Shown here piece after piece: positions 29,901-41,700 of a DNA stretch of 64,000 nt (position 1 is its first letter; each line of letters opens with the position of its first letter). The stretch comes from Bolinopsis microptera. Taxonomy: Eukaryota; Ctenophora; Tentaculata; Lobata; Bolinopsidae. The position numbers and the translations under genes are program-made. The notes beneath the pieces are model-generated. The model did no database searches. It was given only the letters and a program-made list of their open reading frames with translations, and was not told the origin of the DNA. The stretch is from contig NC_087081.1 in NCBI RefSeq assembly GCF_026151205.1, forward strand, positions 8,675,246 through 8,739,245. The letters run 5' to 3'.

Positions 29901-31059
29901 GATATAAAAATAATCCGATAATTCCGGCTGCGATGAGCCAAAAAACAGTTTTTCGTAAATATCTTTAAAACTAGGCACTTGAGACCTTATATTGCTTCAT
30001 AACTTGTATATAAATAAGGGTATTGCCGTTATTTTAAGCCAATATTCAAGTCTCTAAGTCTTTTAGAAGCCGAGATACAAAAATCCCAAATTGGCGCCTG
30101 AGGGCAATTTAGAAATTTCGCCCTGTAGGACTGGGACTAGCGATACAAAATTGCTACCTAGATGATTTTGGTTTGGAATGACCTAATGAAAGACCCTGTG
30201 TGGTCAAAAATTGTGGACATTGAAGTGCACACTCAACTCCTCTCTGCTACTAGAGTAATTTGGGATTTGATCGGGCAATAATCATTAATCAAAGCTGATT
30301 GGTTGGTTTTTCATTTTTGTCACGTGTCCAAAAATGTATTAGTCCTACCTTGACAGGCAAGGTTAGCGCTGACACATCCAACTTTTGGGGCGGGGTTCTG
30401 ACCGTACATGAGGTTCTTCAACCAGCAGTCGGTGCCATAGTACGTCATCGACAGACATCCTGTTTGTTTTCCGCACTGAAAGTATGTGATTGTGTTTTTA
30501 AAGCCATAATTTTGAGAAAAAAAGTGAAAATAGTCAGGACAGATTATGGATGTTTTCTGTATAAGATTTTCAGATTTACTTTTAAAAATTAAAACTTATT
30601 TAAATTGAAAAAAGTTTAAAGATTGTACAAACCATAGCAAGACAGGATTCGGCAGAGTCGACGTTTGTTATTTTCTTGATATCAGCTCCTTGGTAGTCGA
30701 AATCCTGGACAAAACAGCTTCCTTGCGCTGTAAGAAAGAATTGAGAATTGATATTTTGCTCAAGTTTTAATTGGGCATATTTCTGAATAGATATACCGCA
30801 AGATCATTAAAAATGTTTTTGAATGCCATAGCAAGGGCTTATTACTATTAGACTTAATAACCAAATTTTTCGAAAATCATTTTTGTATAAGAACTCATAT
30901 ATTGTGTAAGGACTCATATATTGTATAACTATAACTGTAAGGACTCACATATGATAAGAACAAAAAACGAAGCTTGAAGCTTAAATTTTAACTTAACTTA
31001 CCACTAGCGCAGAGCACGTAAATCAATCCCAGAAGGGTGATAGCAACGAGGCGTGTCAT
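23808..31059 (-). CDS. Secreted protein with four PAN/apple-like modules, 11 exons
   Basis: Exons on the minus strand: 31059-31002, 30727-30633, 30475-30349, 27197-27089, 26862-26735, 26440-26284, 26043-25934, 25601-25546, 25383-25212, 24968-24847, 23900-23808. Phases agree at each join, from ATG to TAA, giving about 375 residues. MTRLVAITLLGLIYVLCAS is a signal peptide. Four modules follow, each encoded by two exons, with the shared pattern C-V-x(3-6)-D-(F/Y)-x-G-A-D-I-K, then Cys pairs, C-W-L/V-K, and a final S-x-x-L-x-C-x(1-4)-G. The spacing fits PAN/apple-type domains, which bind protein or carbohydrate ligands outside the cell. The last two exons encode a different segment (VNLEDAQKACVENDACKGIT) and end ...TSWTLC. 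Exons are clear; domain naming is by pattern only. Confidence 0.8.
23971..24569. mobile_element. 0.6-kb foldback (MITE-like) element in PAN intron 10
   Basis: Ends are inverted copies of CTTACTATATATAAAGCGAG. Inner arms match over about 280 bp each with moderate divergence, meeting near a central CTGCTAGTTATTATAACTAG hairpin (24255-24280). No open frame of note. Confidence 0.82.
24695..24855 (-). repeat. Triplicated exon-end/donor plus TTAA-rich spacer
   Basis: Reading the minus strand, CACCCAG|GTAACAGAGTAA of exon 10 is followed by an AT-rich spacer. CACCCAGGTAACAGAGTAA then recurs about 62 bp on, and a diverged third copy (GACCCAAGTAACAGAGTAA) about 70 bp further. Confidence 0.88.
24847..24968 (-). 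CDS. PAN gene exon 10: divergent C-terminal segment
   Basis: DVWCMHLGSFLYSYASRTKY, then EDAQKACVENDACKGITQ. Phase 1 in, phase 0 out. The A-x-x-A-C-x(4)-C-x-G-I-T pattern differs from the PAN modules. The exon end and donor are copied twice more downstream. Confidence 0.78.
25212..25383 (-). CDS. PAN gene exon 9: module 4, remainder
   Basis: VDNVVSIEDCSALCADQAGC, then STSRCWLKNKEFG and RNLKCGG. Phase 0 in, phase 1 out. Confidence 0.85.
25546..25601 (-). CDS. PAN gene exon 8: module 4, first part
   Basis: Short exon VEEGCVKESYDFRGADIKR, phase 1 in, phase 0 out at CGG|GTATGA. Confidence 0.78.
25858..25931 (-). repeat. 12-bp array starting at the donor of PAN exon 7
   Basis: Six copies of GTATAAAGTAGA (last one GTATAATGTAGA) beginning four bases into the intron, within GTGAGTATAAAG. 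Confidence 0.92.
25934..26043 (-). CDS. PAN gene exon 7: module 3, second half
   Basis: PSTQDCWLKSKPNGENGKSA, then NSINLSCFLVNSG. Phase 2 in, phase 1 out. The donor GTGAGTATAAAG runs straight into a 12-bp tandem array. Confidence 0.84.
26284..26440 (-). CDS. PAN gene exon 6: module 3, first half
   Basis: NDCVDEGVDYRGADIKNVNP, IEECEALCYVEDSCVSLTH. Phase 1 in, phase 2 out at CACAG|GTTACG. An earlier AG/GT pair is not needed. Confidence 0.83.
26735..26862 (-). CDS. PAN gene exon 5: module 2, second half
   Basis: KTQDAKSVAFVKVNGDCWVK, then DSVALSCLG. Phase 2 in, phase 1 out. Confidence 0.83.
27089..27197 (-). CDS. PAN gene exon 4: module 2, first half
   Basis: NNNCVKTNFDFWGADIKKVS, then VMDCVEEA. 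Phase 1 in, phase 2 out. It is separated from exon 3 by the intron that holds the large palindrome. Confidence 0.83.
27286..30257. repeat. Near-perfect 1.36-kb palindrome in PAN intron 3
   Basis: Arms about 27286-28641 and 28897-30257 are inverted copies with very few mismatches; a 255-bp unique centre separates them. Outer ends read CTCTAGTAGCAGAGAGGAG / CTCCTCTCTGCTACTAGAG. The 69-codon open frames in both arms are mirror images and resemble nothing known. A diverged single arm occurs at 60.36-60.58 kb, so this is a repeat family. Transcribed with the host gene it would form long intramolecular double-stranded RNA. Confidence 0.93.
30349..30475 (-). CDS. PAN gene exon 3: module 1, second half
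   Basis: CGKQTGCLSMTYYGTDCWLK, then KVGCVSANLACQG. Phase 0 in, phase 1 out at CAAG|GTAGGA. Confidence 0.85.
30633..30727 (-). CDS. PAN gene exon 2: module 1, first half
   Basis: Reads AQGSCFVQDFDYQGADIKKI and then TNVDSAESCLAM. Phase 1 in, phase 0 out. Confidence 0.85.
31002..31059 (-). CDS. PAN gene exon 1: signal peptide
   Basis: ATG at 31059, 19 codons of hydrophobic leader, phase 1 donor AGTG|GTAAGT. Confidence 0.82.
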
Positions 31060-31262
31060 TTTGATAAAACCAACTCTAGCCTTTTAATACTATAACCGAT
31101 ACGCAAGTTAAAAATGAATGGTAAAATTAAAAATGAGCTCTGCTATTTATAGTTACTTCTCAAATCAATCATGTCCCCATCGAAAGGAGTCTACAGTAAT
31201 ATGAAACGAGAGAAACGCCTGCATCTTAGATTCAGAACACGATGAGAGTTATATAGAGTGTT

Positions 31263-31331
31263 GAAAGTTTAGTTTCTTAAATCCTGGAGTAGTCATTCGT
31301 GTCCCTGATATTTGGGTTAATTCTAACTCTC
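31263..31331 (-). repeat. Dispersed repeat end, also at 59.87 kb
   Basis: The minus-strand sequence containing GAATTAACCCAAATATCAGG and CAGGATTTAAGAAACTAAAC matches 59869-59940 in direct order, with a few substitutions. Confidence 0.7.
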
Positions 31332-31484
31332 CTGTTATATAGACTATATCAATGCAGGTATAGTGCTTTATTTTTCGGCGACGGCTTATAGTTCTTGACC
31401 GAGGTCCTTTTTCTTAATACTTAGATTACTTAACTAAATATTCCACACGGTGTTCGTGCGATGGACGCCTTGAGCAAAGCACGT

Positions 31485-31655
31485 GTCACTCCGCTGCACA
31501 TTGCAACAAAGTCTCGGGCGAAGAAAGTATGGTACACACTACCTTAACCGTCACTGGCCAAATAAATCCTCCAGCTTCCTGTTATTGGCTGGTTGCACTT
31601 GTGTAACATTGTTGCTCTTGGAATTCACCGAAGTAAAATAAGTGTCTTGATACAA
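31485..31655 (+). mobile_element. SINE 3' fragment
   Basis: Matches the 3' half of the SINE at 47481-47838 (AAGTCTCGGGCGAAGAAAGT, TATGGTACACACTACCTTAA, GAAGTAAAATAAGTGT) with scattered differences. The tRNA-like head is missing, as in 5'-truncated copies. Confidence 0.8.
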
Positions 31656-33900
31656 AAGTCAAACTAGGCAAAATCGCGGTGACTTTGCGGCGAAAGATTT
31701 AATGTATTTGCAGAGCTAAGTTAGATGTCATAAATTCGTTAACTAGCTTGTTAGTATAGATAGATTAGGGAGCGACAGGCTCGTCAGGCAAAACAATAGC
31801 ATATATATTAATAATCTTGAGTGTTAATAAGATCTAAACAGACTCTTCTTCATGATGTTGTTACACGAATTATGAATTAGGGATGCACTGGTTCGTAGGA
31901 TTAGGGTTATGAAAATTACTAGTTGGTTTGTGTGTAGATAGTAAGTCTGTGCGGCTTCTATTGATAATAGAAAATTATTATAATTATTACGTAAGAATTA
32001 TTATAAAAGTTATGTTTATATAAAAAAAAAGGAGAGTAACTTATATATTGAGGCACTTTCCTTGAACCTATCGAGAATGACTCGGACCGAAAATTTTCTA
32101 AATCGAAATTATTTTCAAAGTTTTTCTGGAAACTACTTTTGTTTATGTTTCATGCTACCATGAGCATTATGAGCCGAAAATATTTTTGTCGGACCGTACC
32201 TACATTCGGAAGGCTGTGGATGTAATTAGTTCCATATAATTATAAAGAACGTGATATTTAGCCCTCGGATTTAAAGGAGAATGTGCAAGTTTGATCCTCA
32301 GACTAAGAGAACTGGAATAATTTGGAATAATAATGGCAAACGTCAAAAATCTGAGCCTTGCTGACTTCAGCAGCAAGAGAGAAATTATTCCACTGCAAAC
32401 TCATGTTTAGGATATGACAACTTTTTAATTTCAGTCAACTATAATTTCTATCATCGGATTCGGACTAAACTATATCATTGGATCAATGAAAAACGAGATA
32501 TTATACAATTTTTAAATATTCTAAGTATCAAATTATGGCATGATCACTTTCTTGATCTTCGGCTCCCTCGTTCACTTCTTCGGAGTTATTATTTACCTCC
32601 ACACACTGCAAAAATTTACACAAATGCAGGAGGTCAAATAAAAATTTTTTTTTCAAAAAGCAGGTATTACAATTATTTCTGATATGATGCTTCACGCATG
32701 GAATATTTAATGCACGATAACCTCATAACCTATTTGAGGAAGATGACCTGTGATATGATCATAAAATCTGGTCATATTTCGTATTTGTTGTTTTGACAAA
32801 ACTTTCATAATCATAGACACTTTTGGCATTTTTTACTGCTTAACGACTGCCTTTCTTGCTCATTGTAATTGTATGAAAAATAAATTTACAAATTATCTGC
32901 TAAAATTTTTGAAACACAAAAAAAAAGATGAAAAAATTTGGATTTTTCATGGTTTTGAATGCCTTCGAGCGTTCATTTTAATGTCCCTTCATAATTATGT
33001 CCCTTCATAGTTATGTCCGTTCATTTAATGTCCGTTCAAATAAGGTCCGATAAGGTATATCACATAACCAGCGAGTCCACCCTGCATTATAAGGAGTAAG
33101 AAATGTTAACTTTCAGAGATAACCTTAGAACGTTGCAACGGCTATCTTGAATAGTCTACACTCTACATGGGCATATGTTTATTGGTCAGAGGCGGCTATT
33201 TAGGGCGTCCAGGCGTCCGTGGACGCCTTTAAATTATTATCTGGTGGCTGGTGCTTAAAATAGAAATAGTAATTAGTAATAGTGTTAGGAAATAACAAAT
33301 CGCAATATAAAGGTCTTCGTTTACTATCATACGTTTTAATGTAAGCGCACGCATGATCTTCGTGAAATTTTGTGTTGTAGGGAGTCCAACCCTACCTCTG
33401 GACTACTCAGCTGCGCAGTTTTAACACATAGTTAATTGTAAACGTTACAAAGCACATCGTGCGCATCCCACTACAGGTAATCTATTATGATTTGCCTCGA
33501 TTTGGGGGTCCAGGACCCTTTGAACTATTGACTGTTGTGATACTGCGCGGCTGAGATCGTACACGTGTGGTGTCCTGTTTCGCCCATGTTATAAGTTTTT
33601 GTTTTTGTTTGCTGTCGCCTGTAAAGTGTTACACATTACATTTACAAGGCCCTGTGTGTAATGTAATCGGTAGTTTGGAGGGATCAGCTTGAGCCGGCTC
33701 CCAAGCCCCCCTCCCCCCCAGTCCATCGATTGGACCCCCAACAAAACTGCCAGCCAGCTCCCACGAGCCGCCTCTGTTATTGGTGTAATAAAACAAGGTA
33801 CGATGAATGTTTCTTTGTTTAAAGTGGGCAATAGAGACGAGTTGTCTCCTTATAATCACCATTGGATAACGGTTATATGTTTTTTATACATCTCTCGGCT
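31656..33900. other. Gene-free stretch
   Basis: AT-rich sequence upstream of the PAN gene. I see no exon, RNA gene or clear element; there are A-runs at 32024 and 32920 and a C-rich patch at 33700. Confidence 0.5.
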
Positions 33901-33903
33901 TGC

Positions 33904-35695
33904 AATAGCCTCGTGATGCTAAGGAGAATATTTCAACTAATGTTAAGGTTCGCTGAGACCTATTGACGGGACATGTTTTACATTTTCTTATTGTCCTGCT
34001 GGTTTGTTTACCAGCCTCATGGAGCTAGCTCTGTGAGGCTGACCACCATACCAGCAATTTATCGCATATTTTCACGTTAACCTAACCAGCTGATGGTCAT
34101 ATTGATTATCGTGACATAAATGTTATTTATAATGAATCTGGTTAATACATTAAAATCCCAATTTAACGTGGAATTTGGACGTGTCACAGTTCAAATTTGA
34201 GTGAGCCGCCCTGTCAGGCTGTCAATAGCTGTCTAGGAGCTAGTCGGCTCTTAAATGTAAAAACCGCCGGATATGACCGGTGCCGGGGTTTTTCATAATG
34301 ATCATAGTTCCATACCTCTGTAGCTATTCCCACGATAGAAATCCTATTTTGATTCACGGCCGTAATGAATGGATTTCCAGTAGATTTCATTCGAAGTCGA
34401 ATCGCTTCGGGCTTATCTTAATAGCTTTGAGCTATTGTATTTGTAAACCAATTACTCCTCATCTCACTGACTATCGGACGATTTACGTACTAAAGTTCGA
34501 TAACGAAAGTTCGTGGTTTTCGAATGTCACTATACTACTATACTAATGAACGTTATAAATTCGAGATCCTGGTGGAACCTACAGGTGGACATGACAAGAA
34601 TTAAGTTCCCCTAGCTAACTGTGAATAAACTTAATAATCACTTCTGCTTGAGCTAGCATGCTGTCTCTTTTACACAAAAAACTCAGTTACAGTCTTTAAC
34701 GGTGCGAGAGTCTTTGTAATGTCTTTAGCTAAGTCAGTCTCTCGTGCTCCAGTTTTAGATTGCCTAGCTCCAAGTCATCTAAAATTCCGTGCACTGCATC
34801 AGTTATCCGGTCATAGCTCTCCTGCACAGCGAGCTCCAACGGGTTTTGTAGTCTCGTTGCAGTCTGAGTTCCTTTCCGTGCTTCAACAAACAACACTAAC
34901 TACGTCTGACCATACAACCTCCAAGTTACCTACTAGATACAATAATGCAACATTTCAATTTTCACTGCCACAAATTCATACACACATACCATCACACTAA
35001 AAATTATGCTAGCATTAGCACTGGGTTTTAACTTTACAAACTGAGAAATAGATTCGAAAAATATGTTAAATGTTGGCCATTTTACCATAATAAAATTTGT
35101 TGATTATCGCGATAATTCTCGAAATTTTCGCGATAATCGATAATGATTTTTGGGAAATTTTTGCCGATAATATCGGTTGGCAACCCTAATCTTGATAGCT
35201 TTGAGCAACTAAAGTTCGTGGCTTTCAAGTGTCACCATACTATAACTACACTAGTGAATTTTATAAATTCATAAGGTAAAACCTACAGGAGGACTGAGGA
35301 CATGACAATTAGGGTTAAGTTTGACCCAACTTCCCGAGCTTACCGGGTTTTACCATGTGCCAGGAGCCGTTGGGACGATTATGATGTAAATAGTCCATCC
35401 CGGGTTTGACCAGGTGACATTTGAATCCACCGCTGTAGTATCGGTTGTTATCTATCATACGTTCAATAATCACTGTTCTAACAGTGGCCTGTTACTCTGG
35501 TCGGCACCTAGCTGCTGCATCTGCACGAGATCAAATGAGAAACTGAGAGGGTGCACGTGAACGCTAACAGGGTGCATGTCAGCACATGACCCATGAAGCA
35601 AATTCTTAGTTGCCTGTTTAAATTCCTTCTTCATTTATCGTGTTAGTTGACAATTCCATTTTTAATCAATCTTTAGTCAGAACTTTAAACCAGGG
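33904..35695 (+). repeat. Repeat R, copy 1 (empty of LINE)
   Basis: Non-coding repeat shared with 43491-46282 and 46283-52805. It opens AATAGCCTCGTGATGC and closes CAGAACTTTAAACCAGGG. It holds a hairpin around ACCAGCCTCATGGAGCTAGC and an AT-rich palindromic block ATTATCGCGATAATTCTCGA. An 88-codon frame at 34280-34546 is kept in all copies, but this may only reflect recent origin. At 34529/34530 (GAATGTCA|CTATACT) it shows the uninterrupted site where LINE insertions occur in the other copies. Confidence 0.85.
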
Positions 35696-35899
35696 GCACG
35701 ATGGGACCACTGGAAGCGCATTGCACTAGAGATTTTTCGCGCGCTGAGTGTTGCCAGGCAAATATTTCATCATGATTCCCATTGGCTTCCAGCTCTATCT
35801 TTACTTGGCATATCATTAGTTCATGTTTCAGTTTTAAAGAGAATCCTTTGTTCTGCATCCCAGTATAAATTTGATCAGTTAACTTTTTGATGAAGTTGA

Positions 35900-37060
35900 C
35901 TATCAAATGTGCGTAAAGTAATCAGTTTTCGACAGACCACTGCAAGAGAACTTCATTTTTATCCTACCCAGAAAACTGAGAATATATTGGAAATCATCTC
36001 AACTTTATGTGTGCAAATTTTCAGAATGGCTCGACAAGATGGTTTCGAGATAGAGATGATCAAACACGATGTTTCTGTGTTATTTTAATACATTCGCGTG
36101 CAATTTTTAACGCCAATTGTAAGATGTAAGCATTGAACGCCGATTGTAAGCATTGAAAATATTAGAGATTTGATAGAATAGTGCATTGTAACAGAATATA
36201 ATAACACATAGTATTAGAAAGATTAGTTACCACAATAGCTCGATCATGAGATCGGTGGACTGTTTGGATGCTTTCAATGTGAGTAGTGAGCTGGGTGTGG
36301 GTTCGAACCTCACCGGGGGTTGAAATCTTCGATTTCAAATCCCGGTGAGGTTCGAACCCACACCCAGCTTAATGTTTTTGCTTTATCCATTAAGTTTATA
36401 AATATAAGATATCATTGAGATAAACAAATTAGGTTATTAGTTAGATTAAAACACTACCACAAATATAATACTCCATCATTCACTTTATTACTGAGTACTG
36501 ACACGTAATAAAGTTGACTATAAAATGTGCGTAAAGTAATCAGTTTTCGACAGACCACTGCAAGAGAACCTCATTATTAGCCCTCCCAGAAAACTCAGAA
36601 TATATTGGACATCATCTTAACTTTATGTGTGCAAATTTCCAGAATGGCACGACAGAATGGTTTAGAGATAGAGATGATCAAAGACGATGTTTCTGTGTTA
36701 TTGTAATACATTCGCGTGCAATTTTGAACGCCAATCTTAACAATATAACAATTGAAAATGTTATCAGTTTGATCGAATAGTGCATTGTAGCACAATATAA
36801 TAACACATAGTATCAAAATGACCAGTTACCACAATGGCTCGGTCATGACAGCAAAAGACTAATTCTACATATTGACACAAGCAATAAGTAAACTCAGTGT
36901 GGGTTCGAGTCTGACCAGGGGTTAAATTCTACGATTTCAAAGATTTCGACACCTGGCCAGACTCAAACCCACATCTGGTCGAATGCTTTTGCTTTATCTA
37001 TATTATTTATAAATATAAGTTAAATACAATATCTTATTGAGATAAACAAATAAAGTCAGT
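35900..37060. repeat. Two tandem copies of a ~500-bp unit with tRNA-like hairpins
   Basis: Unit 1 (about 35895-36440) and unit 2 (about 36510-37050) share TCAGTTTTCGACAGACCACT and the following sequence. Each ends with a foldback whose arm reads GTGTGGGTTCGAACCTCACC (36297) or GTGTGGGTTCGAGTCTGACC (36898). GGTTCGAAcCC-like strings resemble the B-box/T-arm of tRNAs, suggesting a tRNA-derived origin. No complete tRNA is present. Confidence 0.7.
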
Positions 37061-38672
37061 AGTTAGATTAATACACGAACACAGATATAATCATTGACAT
37101 TATTACTAACACGTAATTTGCCATAACTCCGGATTGGAAATATGTTCCCAAGGCCCAATTATTCTCAAACCCCATCGATATTGAAAGTCTGAAAATAATT
37201 CAAAACTACCACTACTTACTCTCATTCTGTTGAACGATCAGTAAGAAGAGTTTTGATGATTAAATGTGAATCCTATCTCAGAAAATGGATTCCATGATGC
37301 GTTTGATATTGGTTACGCGAACCAGGATTTGCTCCTTGATGAGCATTGTAGCGTTTCCCTTCAAAAAGCAATACTGGCCAGTGCGAAAAGCCTGCTGGCT
37401 TTGGATCAATTCATTATATTATATTCGACCGACCATATCATGCATATTCAAATTTTAACTCTTAACTGACATTGATTGCTTTTTTTACAATTCATAGATT
37501 TTACATTCGCGCCTTCCGTAAAGTAGAGCAAGATTCTGAAATTTCAGCAGGCAAACTGGACTTTATCAATGTTGTTGAAAGAGTTTCTAAAGATGATCAA
37601 GAAAGTTACTGAAACGATTCCGTCTATCCTACATAACAGTCTATCCTACATAACAGTATTTTAGGCCTCGTTTGCAAAATTTTAGCGCACAGAATTAAAC
37701 CAAGTTCTGCTGTGTTGCGAGCAGCGATAGAAGGAAGTTTTCTCCAACAGTTGAAGAGCGAGGGGTAGTGTGAACGAGTTCATCAGTTCATTCTTTTCTT
37801 TTGTGGCAGAATTAACTCCCTGTCAAAGATTAATAATGTGAAACGAATTTGAAACATAACCTCAGCAAGTCGTGAGTTGTGTCAAAATTGTATGATAGAT
37901 AATAATCTCAGAACTTTCTAAATCTTAATAACATTTTTTCATCAGCATTGGCAAATAATTGGCAATAGTAATTTTGCTTCAACTTACATTTGTTCTCGGA
38001 GAAGGAATGTTACACTTTTACATGGTCCTGGCCTGATCGGCAATACTATTCGCTACTTTTCAGGATTTAATCCCTGAAATTTTGTACAATGCTAGCAGGA
38101 ATTACGAAATCTATTCGAAGGTTATTTAGTTTGTTCCTCAAACCGCTCCACAAAATACTCCACAACTCCCTCTCTACTTCTCCCGCTTCCCCATCAACAT
38201 TTCACTACCACTCCTCCCCCGCCCCCGAAGAGGAAAGGTCACCATTTCTACTCACACTCACAACACAGCACTCAGTCTTGGTCCAAGAAAGCAAAAGATG
38301 ATCTACTCGCTACGGTACAGGAGAATATTTCTGCAATGGCCATCAATCTACGTTGGAAAGAGTTATTTGCTAACACTCAACCGACACTCTCAACAAACAT
38401 TTGAAGTAGACTTACACCTGTGCTCCACGTCTAGTAGACCAGAGAAATCTGGGCCAAGACTTCTGAAATAGAGGAGATACCACATCAAGAGGATTAATAC
38501 AAGCTTCTTTTAGCTTATTTAATCTTTTTGCCATCTCCAAGAATAAGTGGCTGTTATGATTTCTTTTCACTGTCGCTAAACGTGTAAACAATTTTATAGA
38601 TATTCATGCCATACAATTGCAGTACCTACCTATTGAACCTATGAAAGTATTTTTACCTAGCAGCAGTAAAAT

Positions 38673-38711
<39 letters not shown>

Positions 38712-41700
38712 GGGGGGGCCGGGGGTAAGGGATCATGTATTAACTGTTTTTAGGATAATAATTAAGACACCCACCCCCTTTTACCGGCTTTTGTGGTACT
38801 AACTGTTGAGAAATCACTGTACTATGTCTTGGTTTATAAAATAAGATACCCACCCAGAAATTGCTTTAAACAGCTCATTAAATATGACTTTTTAGTTTTA
38901 AAAGGATCCGATATTGAATGTAAACAATGAAACTAACAGTTGAGATATCTATGCTTAATTAAAAACATACACTAACACACGCCCACATGTTTACAGATTA
39001 CAATTACACACATGGCATGTATGTAATGTGTACTATACATATCACACATCATTTAAGAACCAGTAGTTGAAATACATTTTAAAATAAATTAAACACTGCA
39101 CCTTCTCAAACGGAAAAGTCAACAAAGCCAAAGGCCACTTTTTAAAATTATACAAAAGATCAATCGCACTCTGTTTAATAAATTATATCTTAATTTACTA
39201 ACTGTTTTTGGGCAAATTAGACCTAAGACTCACTATTTAGTAGCATACAGTACAAACTGTTTTTCTGGGAAATGAGCAGCAGATCCACCACTTAGTACAA
39301 AAGTACTAACTGTGTTTTGGAAGAATATATGACACACCACCCCAACGTCACGTACAGTTAACAGTACTCAGTACCTGATCCCGGGGTCCCCCCTCCTCCC
39401 CCGGTAAAATATTACCAATATTTCTTTATCTAAGGACGTATTTAAAATAGTATTACAGTACTTACTAAACGGTGTGTGTCTGAGGGAGTTGTAAGGGCTA
39501 TCAAACTAGGAATTTTAAGATGTTGCACAGATTTGTATTTCTGAGTTCTCCAGTCACCACTATTTCAGTCAGCACAATCTCTCTCTCTCTCTCTCTCTAT
39601 TCTACGATTTTGGTATCATTAGCACAACAAATAACAATGTAGCCATTACAGCAGCTAGCGACAAGTAAGTTTATCCTAAAAGTAACGAAGCACATGCTCA
39701 TTTAAAAACCTTCATTTACTGAGAATATGATCAAGCTTATTAGTAAAGATACAATAAGTATTATAAGCGTGGCTTGCCTCAAATTAAATAGATCAGAAGA
39801 TAACTATAAACTGATCATGATTAGAACAAAAACAACACAGTGCTTGGTCGTTGTTTTAAAGTTTGAAAACAGTGCATGTGGCCTTCCATCAAGAACACGG
39901 AATTATGTGATCATACAAGAAAGACAGATCTTAATAATATTTAACATCATTTGCATCAGGCTTAGTTGTTTGAAATAAATTACCTCATACAGCTGAAGAC
40001 CAACAATGATTGGAGAGGAGGAAAAAATATCAAACAGAATAATCATATGTATTGTGAGCCAACCAGGGGTAGATGAGGCATCCATCTCTCCAACGGTTTT
40101 GACATCATCGAAATCATCTTACCGTCATCTGAATAAAGGTCATGTTAATCATCTCAATTATACATTAGCCAGTTGCAGTATTAAATTAGCCAGATGCTTA
40201 GCAATGCGCATAAATGTGCTCAGTGCATTCTTGGAATTTTCACAAGTTTTATTTCAGCCCGACAATGAAAATAATATCAGATCAGTGGTACTTAGATCGA
40301 ATCCAAATAAAATCAACAAAGTGGCCGCTTTTTATGCACAATTTTTAAAAAATGTATATTTGGACTATTCATATGTGCACAGATAACTGCATCAAGGTAA
40401 TGATAATAATAATCCTATACATTTGCATAATTGAAACAATTATGGCCCCTTATTGTGGGCAGAATATGTGTTTTTGTTGAAGTGTCCTGGTATAAAACTT
40501 ATCTGAGTGACTGCATAGGGATAAATGCTAGGACCTACTAAACTCAAAACAAAATGCAGCCACCTAATTAAGATACTGAATTATTTACTTCACTTTAATT
40601 ATGATGGCCAAACGTGACAAGCTTGTATCTAAACAAATAAAAACATGATCAATGATATGACGTACATGTAGCGCGTGGTCAAGCGCAACTAGCAGAGCCA
40701 AACGGAATAGAAATAGCGCAGTGCTTTTCAACAGTCCCATTATGTCACAGTTAATTATCAATCAAAATAACTGACCACTGATCAGCCCTACATTACATGA
40801 CAAACACCCAACACTCATACTTTAATCAGAAACACTCACTGAGTGAAAAATGTAATACCTTGGGAACAAGAAATTTGGGATACATAACATTTTGATGCAT
40901 AAGTGCATCCCTTTCTGATCTTCTGGATCAATTTTACAAAATTCAGAGAACAATTCCAACACTATACCGGTTTTACATTATACAACTAATAGAATTCTAA
41001 GGATAAACACAATAATCTATCTTTCTAATTGCTATGTTAATTGTTAAATAGCAACATTTCGGGGTTAATTCATACTCTGCACTGCAAGGTTACAGTTTCA
41101 TTTTAATAGAAATTTGAGTAATAATGCCTGTAACAATGTTTTAATAAATCATAGTGTGTTAAAGGATACAAATGGAGTGATGTGCTTTATGGCTTCCATC
41201 ATTGAGTGCATTGAGTTATGTAACCTAAAAGGTGTCCAGTTTTGGATTGGGAATTGAGTGGGGCAGTATCTGTGCAGCCCTAAAACCAAGAGTAGACTTT
41301 GTTGTGGGGCTGCACAGATACTTCCCATGTATTATAGAACTATGATCATAATAAACTACTTTTAGGATAAGAGTGAGAAATAGTGAAACAAACTTTTTAG
41401 TGAAACAAATTTAAAATAATGCAAGGGTAGGGGTAACAGATAGTTATTATGACTTTAGGAACCTTAACCTTATTCCTAACCAAACTGTTGTGTACTCAAT
41501 TTAAATGTCTAACTAGCCTTTAATAATGGTGGGTTGTCTTGGATACTGCATTTCCAACTTGGTGCACGCCAGGTTTAAAATAAAATTATTTCCCTCACTT
41601 GCTTGGATTAGATTGGCTCACTCCAATGTTAAGACTGCGTCGTCACCACTAACCAGTAGATTTATCATACATGAACTGTAGGCACCTAAATTGAATTGAT

